From contig CAZDJQ010000012.1 of NCBI GenBank assembly GCA_964505765.1, positions 1 through 22,302 of the forward strand: a stretch of DNA of 22,302 nt. The letters run 5' to 3'. This DNA is from CAZDJQ01 sp964505765. GTDB taxonomy: Bacteria > Patescibacteriota > Microgenomatia > UBA12405 > JAHJSD01. Under the pieces are notes generated by a model. The model saw nothing but the letters and a program-made list of their open reading frames with translations, ran no database searches and was not told the origin of the DNA. The position numbers and the translations under genes are program-made. This document shows positions 14,506 through 22,302 of this stretch, piece after piece (positions within the stretch are counted from its first letter, which is position 1; every line of letters starts with the position of its first letter).

Positions 14506-15564
14506 TCAAGTCATAGCTAACTTATAAACCTGACTAGTCTTTTGGGCAGTTTTATCCCAGCTGAATTTATTGGCCCGCTTCAACCCTTTCTGACTTAACT
14601 CCTGTTGTTTTTTCCTGTCTTTAACCACCGCTTCAATTGCCTCTGCCAAGCTGTCGCTACTAGGTTTAACTTTAATTCCGGCATCACCGACTACTTCCGG
14701 AAGACTGCCGTAATTGCTGGAAATTACCGGACAGCCGCAGGCCATTGCTTCCAAAACCGGCAGACCAAAACCTTCGTCAAACGAAGGCTGGACATAAACA
14801 ACGGCTAAATTATAAAGGGCGACTAAATCCTCGATTGACACAAATCCGGTTAAATTAACCAATTTACTTTTGGCCGCCTTTTGTTGCAACCAAACTAGAT
14901 CTTGATTTTCCGGATGGTTATGATCAAAATTCGGCTCAACCGCCTGCTTTCCGGCAATTACCAACGGCAGATTAATTTTCTCACAGGCATTAACCAAACT
15001 AGGAATGTTTTTATTCCAATTCACGTCTCCAACGTACAAACAAAACTGCTCCGGCAAATTATACTTTTCCTTACCAGCTTTTAGCTTAGAGCTGTTAGCT
15101 GGTAGTTGTTTAAACTGCTTGCCGGCGGCTAAATGAGTAACATAAATTCTATCGGCGGAATATCCGGTTAAGTCGGCAATATCATATTTTGATGCAAAAG
15201 AATCGGTAATTATAAAATCGACTTGTTTCAAAAGTAATTTTTGAAATTGCCAGTTAAGATTTCCCTTGACTCCGGCAGGATACTGTTGGGGGTATTTAAC
15301 CGGAATCATATCGTGAATTGTAACAATCAGCGGCTTATTTATTTTCCAAGGCCAAGGAAGTGTTCTGAAATATGGATCAAAATAAGGAATGTGAAGCAGA
15401 TCATAATCCTGCCTGTTTATTTCTTGGGCAGATTTCAGTCCTCTGACTTTAATATCTTTATCTAGGTTTTCTAAAGCTTTTAATAAGCGTTTGGTGTAAA
15501 AGCCGATCCCTCTAACTTTATGACCGGTGTGTAAAGGAGTTACATCAAAACCAACTGTGATCAT
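14506..15564 (-). CDS. GT4 family glycosyltransferase (WbaZ/mannosyltransferase-like)
   Basis: A 352-residue GT-B enzyme. The acceptor domain begins VGFDVTPLHTG and has GIGFYTKRLL (19-28) and IHD at 83-85. The donor domain starts CLYVGDVNWNKN (175-186), the 'G...KN' element that binds the nucleotide phosphate, and carries the EX7E motif EGFGLPVLE at 264-272 followed by AMACGCPVISS. No membrane span. The general form resembles GT4 mannosyltransferases of O-antigen and S-layer glycan clusters, but the sugar cannot be assigned. The ATG overlaps the upstream stop (ATGA). Confidence 0.92.
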   Translation of the reverse strand: MITVGFDVTPLHTGHKVRGIGFYTKRLLKALENLDKDIKVRGLKSAQEINRQDYDLLHIPYFDPYFRTLPWPWKINKPLIVTIHDMIPVKYPQQYPAGVKGNLNWQFQKLLLKQVDFIITDSFASKYDIADLTGYSADRIYVTHLAAGKQFKQLPANSSKLKAGKEKYNLPEQFCLYVGDVNWNKNIPSLVNACEKINLPLVIAGKQAVEPNFDHNHPENQDLVWLQQKAAKSKLVNLTGFVSIEDLVALYNLAVVYVQPSFDEGFGLPVLEAMACGCPVISSNYGSLPEVVGDAGIKVKPSSDSLAEAIEAVVKDRKKQQELSQKGLKRANKFSWDKTAQKTSQVYKLAMT

Positions 15565-16358
15565 TCCCAGTCTTTATCTAAATTAATATTTCTTTCTTTT
15601 TTATACAGTTCCCAGAACTTTATATAGGCAGTGATGTGATGCAGACCGGAATAAGCTGAAAAAACAAATCCCGGAAAGCCGTCCATAATCCCTTTATGCC
15701 TGATATAAAGCGACCAAAAGGTTTTTTCTGCTTTTAAATAAGCTTTAAAGAAATTCCACCAGCGGGGTTGCATTTTGCTGTCAATCATTTTTTGGGCATC
15801 AAGACTGGTATAACGGTTGGATTTTTTTAAATATTCGGAAAATGATGGATAAGGATAATGAAGCAGGTGTGAATTTAAGTATGCCGTCCTCCCGTCCACC
15901 TCCATCTGTTCGTGGACTGATTTGCACGGCAGATAAGCTTTTCCATTCTTAAAAAATCTAATGACCGGATCCGGGTATTGACCGGTTTTCCTCATCCACC
16001 TGCCCAAAAAGAAATTCTTTCTCGGAACATAAAAACCAGCATAATCTATTTCTGACCACCCGGCTCCATCAACAGCCAACAGCTCATTAGCCAATTCTTC
16101 AGACACTATTTCATCAGCATCAAGCTGAAGTATCCAATCGCCCTTACACTTGTCAATTGCCATTTGCTTATTTATATGAAAAATCGGTTTATTAGAAGTT
16201 TTTATTACTCTAGCGCCGTGTTTTTTAGCAATCTCTCTGGTTTTATCATCTGAACTTCCGTCAACTAAAATAATTTCGCCCACCCAATTTTCAACTGATT
16301 CTAGACAGCGGGCAATATTTTTTTCTTCGTTATATGTGGCAATGGCAACAGATATCAT
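15561..16358 (-). CDS. GT2 glycosyltransferase, WaaE/KdtX-like
   Basis: A 265-residue GT2. SVAIATYNEEKNIARCLESV (3-22), IILVDGSSDDKT (29-40), INKQMAID and the metal site DADE at 80-83 (LQLDADEIV) match the WaaE/KdtX group, whose known members add glucose to lipopolysaccharide inner core. GFYVPRKNFFLGRWMRKTGQ and KSVHEQMEV are also characteristic. The C-terminal half is basic and aromatic (WWNFFKAYLKAEKTFW), suggesting peripheral membrane binding. An extended -10 lies 6 nt before the ATG, so it may head its own unit with the GT4 gene. In an organism without an outer membrane the acceptor would not be LPS core; homology alone does not settle that. Confidence 0.88.
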   Translation of the reverse strand: MISVAIATYNEEKNIARCLESVENWVGEIILVDGSSDDKTREIAKKHGARVIKTSNKPIFHINKQMAIDKCKGDWILQLDADEIVSEELANELLAVDGAGWSEIDYAGFYVPRKNFFLGRWMRKTGQYPDPVIRFFKNGKAYLPCKSVHEQMEVDGRTAYLNSHLLHYPYPSFSEYLKKSNRYTSLDAQKMIDSKMQPRWWNFFKAYLKAEKTFWSLYIRHKGIMDGFPGFVFSAYSGLHHITAYIKFWELYKKERNINLDKDWE

Positions 16359-16364
16359 AGTTTT

Positions 16365-16373
16365 ATTCTACCA
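16365..16373 (-). promoter_or_regulatory. Extended -10 promoter of the WaaE-like gene, probably leaderless
   Basis: TGGTAGAAT (TGn + TAGAAT) on the minus strand, 6 nt before the ATG at 16358, in a 20-bp gap after the GT-C stop. Confidence 0.5.
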
Positions 16374-16378
16374 AAATA

Positions 16379-17884
16379 TTATTCGTTCCGGACTATTATA
16401 AATTTCAACTGATTATCAACTGATACTTTATCTACCAGCTTGGTCTTATCCGCCTCGACCCGGCATTCAGGCGAATAAACAAAATAACCGGTCTCCTCCT
16501 GATCAAACAAAGACACTAATTGTTCACAGGACAAATAATGAACCTTGTTTACCCGCGTCAATATTGAGGCATGCCACTGATCAGGCGGGGCGATATCCAC
16601 GTCTTGTTCTAAAACATTCAGCCGGTCATAAAATAATTTATATATGTAAGGTTGGTTGTATTCCCAGCTGAAATAAACATGATCGTCAATCTCCCTAAGT
16701 CTTTCGTAAACTTCCTGATACCCCACGTTCCAAGCAGCCGCCGATCGACGGGGATAAAAAACAAAATAATCATAATAAAAATATCCGTATTGGATTAAGC
16801 CGAATAATAAACCGGTTAAAATAATTATTTTAAGCATTTTTGATTTCGCTTGGCTGAAGACAGCAGTTATTTTGGCTAATCCTAAACCGGCAAAAGAGTA
16901 TATTCCGATCATAAACCCCAGCGACCGTAAACTGTGAGGCGAAATTCTAGTTATAACTGCCGGCAGCGGACCAACCGCTAGTAAAAATAAACTGGTTGGA
17001 TCCGGTTTAAGCAAACCAATCACCGCCAGCGCCACAGTCAAATAGCTGATTTGACCGGCCGTTCCCGGTGCATGCCTCAAATTTTCATCACCCTGTAAAA
17101 GCAGGAAATTGGGATTAAAATGATTAAAATAATTGCTGATCACTGTTGTCAGCCGCATCTCCTCAACCCCGGTTTGCTGCGCTCGTAAAAAGGCGGTCGG
17201 TTCTTTTGAGTAAAAATAAACAATCGGAAGACAACCGATTCCGAATAAAATCAGAACCGCAATTTTTTTAAAATCTTTAGTTTTTAAAATTAATTTCAGT
17301 GTCAGCCAAGCCAAGAAGATCGGGGTTAAAATACGAAAGACATTATAAGTATATGCCGCCCCTAAAAATATCAAGGCGCTTAAAAAATATTTTTTATACA
17401 GCCAGACCAGCCAGCCGAGCAGAAATAGAAAAACCCCCCAATTAGCCTGCATCCCCGTTCTCGACAACGGAAAAATCCAAAATGAAAACAAAAATATTAA
17501 ACCACTAATCAACCCGGTCGCTTTATTTTCTTTTTTAGACCAGATCAGATACCAGACTAAAGCACTGCCTAATCCGGCTAAAGCTGAATGTGCTCTCACT
17601 CCGAGGGTGCTTAACCCGAAAATACGGATCAAGGGGATTCCGGTGTAAATAAAGACCGGCAGTTTCCATTCGGCAAAAGCCCGAAAATGCATCGGTATAA
17701 ACTGCCCCCATTCGTCCCGGCCGGTCTCGGCAATCATCCAGCTGTTATAGCCAAGCGAAGCTTCATCCACACTCAACCCCTTTGGGATAACACCTAGCTT
17801 ATAAAGGCGTAAAAATATCCCCAATAACGCCAATATTATTACTAAATACTTAAAACTCGCTGATTTGAAACGCCGGTTCTCCAT
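16379..17884 (-). CDS. GT39/ArnT-like GT-C glycosyltransferase, tandem copy 2
   Basis: A 501-residue membrane protein with about 10-11 spans in its first 370 residues and a soluble C-terminal domain. The first extracytoplasmic loop has LSVDEASLGYN, with the acidic pair that acts as catalytic base in PMT/ArnT enzymes, then TGRDEWGQFIPMHFRAFAE. It is homologous over its full length to the neighbouring gene. The C-terminal domain (VGYQEVYERLREIDDHVYFSW onward) is likely outside the membrane and may recognise the acceptor. The gene starts 35 nt before the neighbour's stop, an unusually long overlap here. A GGGTGG stretch lies about 9 nt before the ATG, one of the few possible Shine-Dalgarno sites in the window. 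Confidence 0.85.
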   Translation of the reverse strand: MENRRFKSASFKYLVIILALLGIFLRLYKLGVIPKGLSVDEASLGYNSWMIAETGRDEWGQFIPMHFRAFAEWKLPVFIYTGIPLIRIFGLSTLGVRAHSALAGLGSALVWYLIWSKKENKATGLISGLIFLFSFWIFPLSRTGMQANWGVFLFLLGWLVWLYKKYFLSALIFLGAAYTYNVFRILTPIFLAWLTLKLILKTKDFKKIAVLILFGIGCLPIVYFYSKEPTAFLRAQQTGVEEMRLTTVISNYFNHFNPNFLLLQGDENLRHAPGTAGQISYLTVALAVIGLLKPDPTSLFLLAVGPLPAVITRISPHSLRSLGFMIGIYSFAGLGLAKITAVFSQAKSKMLKIIILTGLLFGLIQYGYFYYDYFVFYPRRSAAAWNVGYQEVYERLREIDDHVYFSWEYNQPYIYKLFYDRLNVLEQDVDIAPPDQWHASILTRVNKVHYLSCEQLVSLFDQEETGYFVYSPECRVEADKTKLVDKVSVDNQLKFIIVRNE

Positions 17885-19505
17885 TTAAAAAATCCACCCT
17901 TTTTAAAACCGGATCTGACTCTAAAAAATCATCCGGCCTGCCAACTATTAATGTTTTTCCCTGATTAAAATATTTCTCCTTCATATCCGCCACTTGAGTT
18001 CCCTTGTCACCTAAATCCGGAAAAATAAATTTGTCAAATTGAGTAACCCAAACCCAGTCGTGTGCCTGATATCTGATCAAATTGGAATCCGTCTGATACT
18101 CGGCCGGCGGATATTTTACCCAGAACAAAGTAAAAATGTGCGGCTCGCCGTAATGTCTGGAAAAAATTATCCGGTCATAATTGTCATAGTGGCGATTGAC
18201 ATAGTCGAGGACTTGCTTGTATCCATACTGCCAATCCCTAGAATATTTAACCGGGTAAATATTGTGGTATTGATTTAAATAATAACCGAATTGGATAAAC
18301 AACAGCATTGCTGAACCGAATGCAATTATATTTTTAAAATTCTTATTTTTTATCTTATTTAAAGCTTTAAAAAAGCCATAAGCGGTTATTAATTGATATG
18401 AAGGCAATACCACCAGAGTTCTCAAAGCATGGGGAATTGAATCACTGGTTATTGCTGCCGGAACTGCCGACAATCCGATCCAAGCGAGAAAGAATTTTAA
18501 AGTTTTTTTATCATCCCTGCCGGCTAGAAACCAAAACCCGGAAATCAAAAATGGGGCGCTGATTAAATACAGCTCGCCCATTGCCTGAACATGATGCTGG
18601 CGATGGCCGGCTCCTTTTAAAAATAGAAAGTCAGGCGAATAGTGGGCCAGATAATTTCCGCCGAAATAATAGACAAAGTGCGTTGCTTTATTATGAATCG
18701 CCCGAGGCAGCGGTGCCGGCAGGTTCAAATTACCGCGGGCTTCGTTTATTCTCAGCACAAACCCGGGATCAGTAACAAAACTTACTAGTTGATATCTTGA
18801 CTGCCCGGTTTGGCTGAAGGCAATTGGGATCAAACTGCCGGCAAAGGCCAAAGTAATTAAAACTGCCGGAAAAAGATTTTTAATCGGCTTGGAAAAAATT
18901 TCCTTTCGATAAATATAAATCAGCGCCAATCCGAATAAAGGAATAAATACCCGCTCGGCGTTATAAGTATATAATGACAGCCCGAACAGAATTGCCGCCA
19001 GCGAATAATTTAGTTTATTTAATTTACCCCGCACAAAACAATATATTCCCCAAACTACCAGGCACATTGCGGTTGCCGCTTCAAATGAGGCCCGCGACAA
19101 TTGCAAATGCCACGGTGAAATTGCTAATAAGAAAGCAGACAACAAGCCGATTTTTTCTTTTTTAAATATTTCTTTCCCCAAAAAATAGGTTCCCAAAACG
19201 GCAATAACGCCGACTGCCGCCGGGGTGATTCTTACTCCATATTCGTTTAAACCTAACAACCAGATTCCGGGAATCGATAAATATATCTGGCCGGGTAATT
19301 TATATTCGCCGAAAGACCGGAAATGGACCGGCATAAATTTACCCCATTCGTCCCGGCCGGTTTTTAATATTGAATAAGCATTGTATCCAATTGAAACTTC
19401 GTCCCAATTAAGCGACGGCGGCACTTTGTCCAACCGCCAAACCCGCAAAAATATACTTATTGAAATTATAAAAATGAAAAAGTGTTTCTTACTTATTTCC
19501 ATCAT
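17850..19505 (-). CDS. GT39/ArnT-like GT-C glycosyltransferase, tandem copy 1
   Basis: A 551-residue membrane glycosyltransferase. LNWDEVSIGYN in the first large outer loop gives the acidic catalytic pair, followed by TGRDEWGKFMPVHFRSFGE and KLPGQIYLSIPG. About 10-12 spans precede a C-terminal extracytoplasmic domain beginning YGYKQVLDYVNRHYDNYDR. It shares these blocks with the next gene, and the TGRDEWG codons are identical over 20 nt, so the pair probably arose by tandem duplication. Expected role: transfer of one sugar from a polyprenyl-phosphate donor at the outer face. Start: ATG at 19505 or 19502; a TTG just before them is less likely. It overlaps the upstream gene by 17 nt. Confidence 0.85.
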   Translation of the reverse strand: MMEISKKHFFIFIISISIFLRVWRLDKVPPSLNWDEVSIGYNAYSILKTGRDEWGKFMPVHFRSFGEYKLPGQIYLSIPGIWLLGLNEYGVRITPAAVGVIAVLGTYFLGKEIFKKEKIGLLSAFLLAISPWHLQLSRASFEAATAMCLVVWGIYCFVRGKLNKLNYSLAAILFGLSLYTYNAERVFIPLFGLALIYIYRKEIFSKPIKNLFPAVLITLAFAGSLIPIAFSQTGQSRYQLVSFVTDPGFVLRINEARGNLNLPAPLPRAIHNKATHFVYYFGGNYLAHYSPDFLFLKGAGHRQHHVQAMGELYLISAPFLISGFWFLAGRDDKKTLKFFLAWIGLSAVPAAITSDSIPHALRTLVVLPSYQLITAYGFFKALNKIKNKNFKNIIAFGSAMLLFIQFGYYLNQYHNIYPVKYSRDWQYGYKQVLDYVNRHYDNYDRIIFSRHYGEPHIFTLFWVKYPPAEYQTDSNLIRYQAHDWVWVTQFDKFIFPDLGDKGTQVADMKEKYFNQGKTLIVGRPDDFLESDPVLKRVDFLNGEPAFQISEF

Positions 19506-20766
19506 CAATAGTTTTAAAACTTTTACTCTTCACGAGCGAATAAAGATAAATTATTGAAGCCGCACTTACAGCTCTAAAATTGTTCCGCCAGAAACTCGCC
19601 GGAAAAGTAAATAAAGCTTTTATTGGCTCGTAATCAGCCAATTGTTTAAAACCACCGCTAAACATCCCGATATGCAGATCCGGTTCAAAAAAAACTAAAT
19701 GCGCTAAAAAGGAAACAAAGATAAGAATTATAGGCAAGTGAGCTTTTCGACTAAATTTCAACCAGTACCAAATAAGAAACGGGGTAAACCATAAAAACCA
19801 CTGCGGGTGATAATGTGTCAAACTAAAAAATAAGCCGAGGACAGCAAAACCGCCGATCCATAAACCCGGGTCTTTACTCGAAAATACTCCTTTCCTAAAA
19901 TAAGCCCAAAGAAATATCATAAAATAAACTAAGCTGAACAAGGGCAGGCCTTCTGCCGCGGTCACCGGCAGCTTCATATAAAACATCTTATCAGTTTGAC
20001 TAGCCAATAAAGCGTTTTGTCTATATCCGGCAGAAGTCAAAAAATAAGGTAAAACAAACAACGCATAACTCCCCAAACCAACAAAAATAAGTTTTAACCT
20101 CTGCCAGAATTCTTTTCTCATGGTCAAAGCATAAATCGGAATAAGCAGTAATGGAAAAAGTTTAAATACTCCGCCGATACCCAACATAGCTGAAGCTAAA
20201 TTATTATTTCCTTTCTTAAGAGTAAAGTAAAGCGACAAGATTATAAAAAACAAAGGCAAAATATCCAACTGTCCCATAGCAAAACTAGCATAGAGAGCTA
20301 AAGGATTGAAGAGCCAAATAATTAAGGCTTTTCTTTGTTTCTCCTCGCTAAAAAGCCGGCTTAAAAAATACGCAGTTGCCAAATCAAAAAACAAATAAGG
20401 AAGTTTTAGAATAAATAAATGCGTCATTAACTGGGACGTTCCTAAATATTGCCTTGCATTAAAGATGTATTGATTTAAAAATTCAAAATTGATTAAAGGA
20501 CTGAATAAGAATATAAATACTCCAGGAATGATATAGGCCAATGGAGGATAGTTAAAAAGATAGGTTGGGAAAATTGAAAGGATTTTATCTGCTGGATCTA
20601 AATTAGGCAGGAAATCATAAAAGCTTAATAAACGCCCTTGTTTAACTGCTAAAAAACCGCCGAACACAATTGCTCTCAAATCATCATGAAAACCGACAAA
20701 CATTAAAAATATTCTCAGTATTAGGCCTAAGAGAATTATTGCTTTCAGTTTGTTTTTATCGGTCAT
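19489..20766 (-). CDS. GT-C mannosyltransferase-like membrane protein (ALG6/GT87-like)
   Basis: A 425-residue protein with about 10 membrane spans. The first outer loop contains FHDDLRA, with an acidic pair in the GT-C position. FNYPPLAYIIPG, FDLATAYFLSRLF, WLFNPLALYASFAMGQLD and GGVFKLFPLLLIP follow; the 'NPPL', 'P......gqfD' and 'FKlyPll' elements are shared by GT87 and ALG6/8-like transferases that use polyprenyl-phosphate sugars. HYHPQWFLWFTPF near residue 310 is the usual late outer-loop segment. An extended -10 lies 6 nt before the ATG, so it may begin a transcript containing the tandem GT-C pair. Confidence 0.75.
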   Translation of the reverse strand: MTDKNKLKAIILLGLILRIFLMFVGFHDDLRAIVFGGFLAVKQGRLLSFYDFLPNLDPADKILSIFPTYLFNYPPLAYIIPGVFIFLFSPLINFEFLNQYIFNARQYLGTSQLMTHLFILKLPYLFFDLATAYFLSRLFSEEKQRKALIIWLFNPLALYASFAMGQLDILPLFFIILSLYFTLKKGNNNLASAMLGIGGVFKLFPLLLIPIYALTMRKEFWQRLKLIFVGLGSYALFVLPYFLTSAGYRQNALLASQTDKMFYMKLPVTAAEGLPLFSLVYFMIFLWAYFRKGVFSSKDPGLWIGGFAVLGLFFSLTHYHPQWFLWFTPFLIWYWLKFSRKAHLPIILIFVSFLAHLVFFEPDLHIGMFSGGFKQLADYEPIKALFTFPASFWRNNFRAVSAASIIYLYSLVKSKSFKTIDDGNK

Positions 20767-20772
20767 ATTAAT

Positions 20773-20781
20773 ATTTTAGCA
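20773..20781 (-). promoter_or_regulatory. Extended -10 promoter before the ALG6/GT87-like gene, probably leaderless
   Basis: TGCTAAAAT on the minus strand, 6 nt before the ATG at 20766. It is the same 9-mer as at 5812-5820 on the other strand, lying in the 35-bp gap between two GT-C genes. Confidence 0.55.
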
Positions 20782-20801
20782 GAAAGATTTTAATAGATAT
20801 T

Positions 20802-22241
20802 TTAATACTCTAAAAATTTACCCGCCGGTATCCTTACTCCCTGATATTTCTCTAGATTACCGAGTTCTTCAAGGTAAACTGCATTTATTTCACCGTCATA
20901 AAAAACCTCGAAAAAATTATTACCCGATAAAGCATTCTTTAAATTATTAGTTGGCAGCCACGGTAAATCCTGTTCAGACTGGATATTATAAAAAATAATC
21001 TGTTTGTGCTCTTTTATATCCGCATAATTATTATCAATGTGATCTTTTACCCGACGAGCTGTTTTTGCTCCTTGAACAACCCAATGCGTTTTATAACTTA
21101 AAACTAAGCTGAAAAATGAAGTTAGACAGAAAAATACGAGAAAAACAATCTTGAGCCTTGAATTTTTTATTATCTGGCTTAAAACAAAAACTACTCCAAT
21201 CATCGGCAAAGTTAAATAAAATACAAACTTGTGCCAGGGTAGGAATACAACCGGCAGCAAAGTAACCACAAACCAAACAAAACCAAAGATAAAGGTTATA
21301 TATTTTTCAAATAAATATTTAAGCTGGTTGAAGAAAATAATTAGCAAAACTAATATTTGCAGGCCAAAAAGAACTATAACTATTTGAACCCATGGCTTCC
21401 ACAAAAATAAACGCTGATTAATATTTAATCCTGGACCAATAAAGTCAACAAACATTTCAGGTAAATTCAAAGACCATAATCCATACCAAGCCAAAGTATT
21501 TAAAATTCTTGGAGAAAAATCCCAAATATAAGAGTCCCCCTGAGGAAGCCCTGCCTGCAGTTTAAAAAATCCATAGATTAAGTCCAATATTGCAAAAGGT
21601 AGCAACAAGGTAATCAATTTAGTCCATTTGAAATTTAATCGATTTTGAAGCTTTAAATAAAAAAAGATTAAACCTAAAACAAGCGGTAAAACAACTGCTG
21701 TTTCTTTTGACATTAAAGAGAAAATAAACAATAAAATTGCCCCCCGGTATAAATAATTTTCTTGAGTAAGTAGAAACTTAGTAAATAAATAACAAGAAAA
21801 GATAAAGTTAAAAGCTAAACCGATCTCCTGATGTGCCCCTAAAAAATACAATTTAGAAAAATGGCTTGAAGAAAGCGCGTAAAGAAAGGTGGCAGTTAAT
21901 GCTGTTTCCTGTTTTTGAGTTAATTCAAATATTAATTTATAAACTAAACCAATTACTAAAGCAAAGAAAAAGAAATTTAATATATGCATGAAAAGCGGTT
22001 TGTAATTCAGGATATTAGCGCCGACAAAATAAAATACCTGAGTGGTTAGGGGGCGGTAATAATTCCATCCTTCTGGATTATTAAGTGGATTAAAAAAAGA
22101 AGCAAATTCTTTTATCGATTCCGGCCGTGAAATCTTAAAGTGAAAAAAATCATCATGAGTAAAGAAATTGGTAAAAGAGGGAAGAAAAACAATAAAAGAA
22201 AAAAGGATAATCAAAATTATTTTTTTAGTTTTTTTTGACAT
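20802..22241 (-). CDS. GT-C (PMT/TMTC-like) membrane glycosyltransferase without TPRs
   Basis: A 479-residue protein with about 11 spans. After the first span, FFTHDDFFHFKI gives the acidic pair of the GT-C catalytic loop, comparable with FLSDDI of the GT-C/TPR protein; YYRPLTTQVFYFVGANIL and HILNFFFF also echo that protein's N-terminal membrane region (KTSLYFILVNVFG, HLLNMLFH). The C-terminal 100 residues are a short soluble domain, with no TPR. The ATG at 22241 is preferred to a TTG five codons upstream because the residues before it (ARPE) are atypical. Its start overlaps the end of another leftward frame by 25 nt. No -10 box or Shine-Dalgarno site is seen, so it is probably read from an upstream promoter. 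Confidence 0.78.
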   Translation of the reverse strand: MSKKTKKIILIILFSFIVFLPSFTNFFTHDDFFHFKISRPESIKEFASFFNPLNNPEGWNYYRPLTTQVFYFVGANILNYKPLFMHILNFFFFALVIGLVYKLIFELTQKQETALTATFLYALSSSHFSKLYFLGAHQEIGLAFNFIFSCYLFTKFLLTQENYLYRGAILLFIFSLMSKETAVVLPLVLGLIFFYLKLQNRLNFKWTKLITLLLPFAILDLIYGFFKLQAGLPQGDSYIWDFSPRILNTLAWYGLWSLNLPEMFVDFIGPGLNINQRLFLWKPWVQIVIVLFGLQILVLLIIFFNQLKYLFEKYITFIFGFVWFVVTLLPVVFLPWHKFVFYLTLPMIGVVFVLSQIIKNSRLKIVFLVFFCLTSFFSLVLSYKTHWVVQGAKTARRVKDHIDNNYADIKEHKQIIFYNIQSEQDLPWLPTNNLKNALSGNNFFEVFYDGEINAVYLEELGNLEKYQGVRIPAGKFLEY

Positions 22242-22302
22242 TTCTGGCCGAGCCAAATAATAAAATTAACTAAGTAGTGCTTGATTGGGCCGTGATACTT
22301 TT
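22217..22302 (-). CDS. C-terminal end of an unidentified leftward gene
   Basis: An open frame enters from the right edge and reads 27 codons (KYHGPIKHYLVNFIIWLGQK, then a Lys-rich tail) to TAA at 22217-22219. The hydrophobic stretch with a basic end looks like a membrane-associated C-terminus, and the overlap with the following gene fits the packing seen elsewhere. Too short to assign; a glycosyltransferase is possible from context only. Confidence 0.45.
   Translation of the reverse strand, partial: KYHGPIKHYLVNFIIWLGQKCQKKLKK

Noticed and set aside
1..22302. tRNA or rRNA genes
   Set aside because: Almost the whole window is protein-coding; gaps are under 65 bp and show no cloverleaf-like or rRNA-like sequence.

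Overview
The window looks like part of a surface-glycan or lipid-linked oligosaccharide gene cluster from an AT-rich bacterium. It holds 14 recognisable glycosyltransferases (5 GT-A/GT2, 3 GT-B/GT4, 6 multi-membrane-span GT-C), a flippase, a sulfotransferase, a SAM methyltransferase and an alkaline-phosphatase-superfamily phosphodiesterase. Very tight packing, ATGA-type overlaps, apparently leaderless promoters, near-absence of Shine-Dalgarno sites and the protein families (tandem GT39-like proteins, GT-C/TPR fusions, a PaaX/Cas2-like orphan) suggest a Candidate Phyla Radiation (Patescibacteria) genome, possibly Microgenomates. This placement is inference: no rRNA or other marker gene is present. 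TGA is used as stop, so the Gracilibacteria-type code does not apply.

Layout. At the left edge a radical-SAM/B12-binding protein (N-terminus only) and a sulfotransferase run leftward. A 40-bp divergent promoter region separates them from a rightward operon (1055-5765: GT2, GT2, GT4, methyltransferase, GT4), followed after 62 bp by a second unit (5828-8147: GT-C with N-terminal HTH-like segment and C-terminal TPRs, then a P-loop kinase). Everything from 8198 to the right edge is leftward: a PaaX/Cas2-like gene, GT2, a dolichyl/polyprenyl-phosphate-sugar synthase-like GT2, a MOP flippase, a phosphodiesterase, a PIG-V-like GT-C, GT4, a WaaE-like GT2, two tandem homologous GT-C proteins, two further GT-C proteins, and the tail of one more gene.

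How the genes may work together (inference): cytoplasmic GT2/GT4 enzymes build an oligosaccharide on a lipid carrier, the flippase moves it outward, the polyprenyl-phosphate-sugar synthase charges carriers with single sugars, and the GT-C enzymes use these on the outer face. Methyl, sulfate and possibly phospho-group enzymes decorate or remodel the product.

The most unusual item is at 8165-8906. A small gene for a PaaX-like protein with a Cas2-like central domain sits between two 40-bp near-palindromes that match at 36 of 40 positions. Each palindrome contains the stop codon of a leftward gene at the same internal position. The left copy is followed by eight T's and can terminate the rightward operon; the right copy abuts the gene's -10 box. 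This could be a very compact mobile element or a self-regulated gene between operator/terminator palindromes. No cas1, CRISPR array or transposase is visible nearby.
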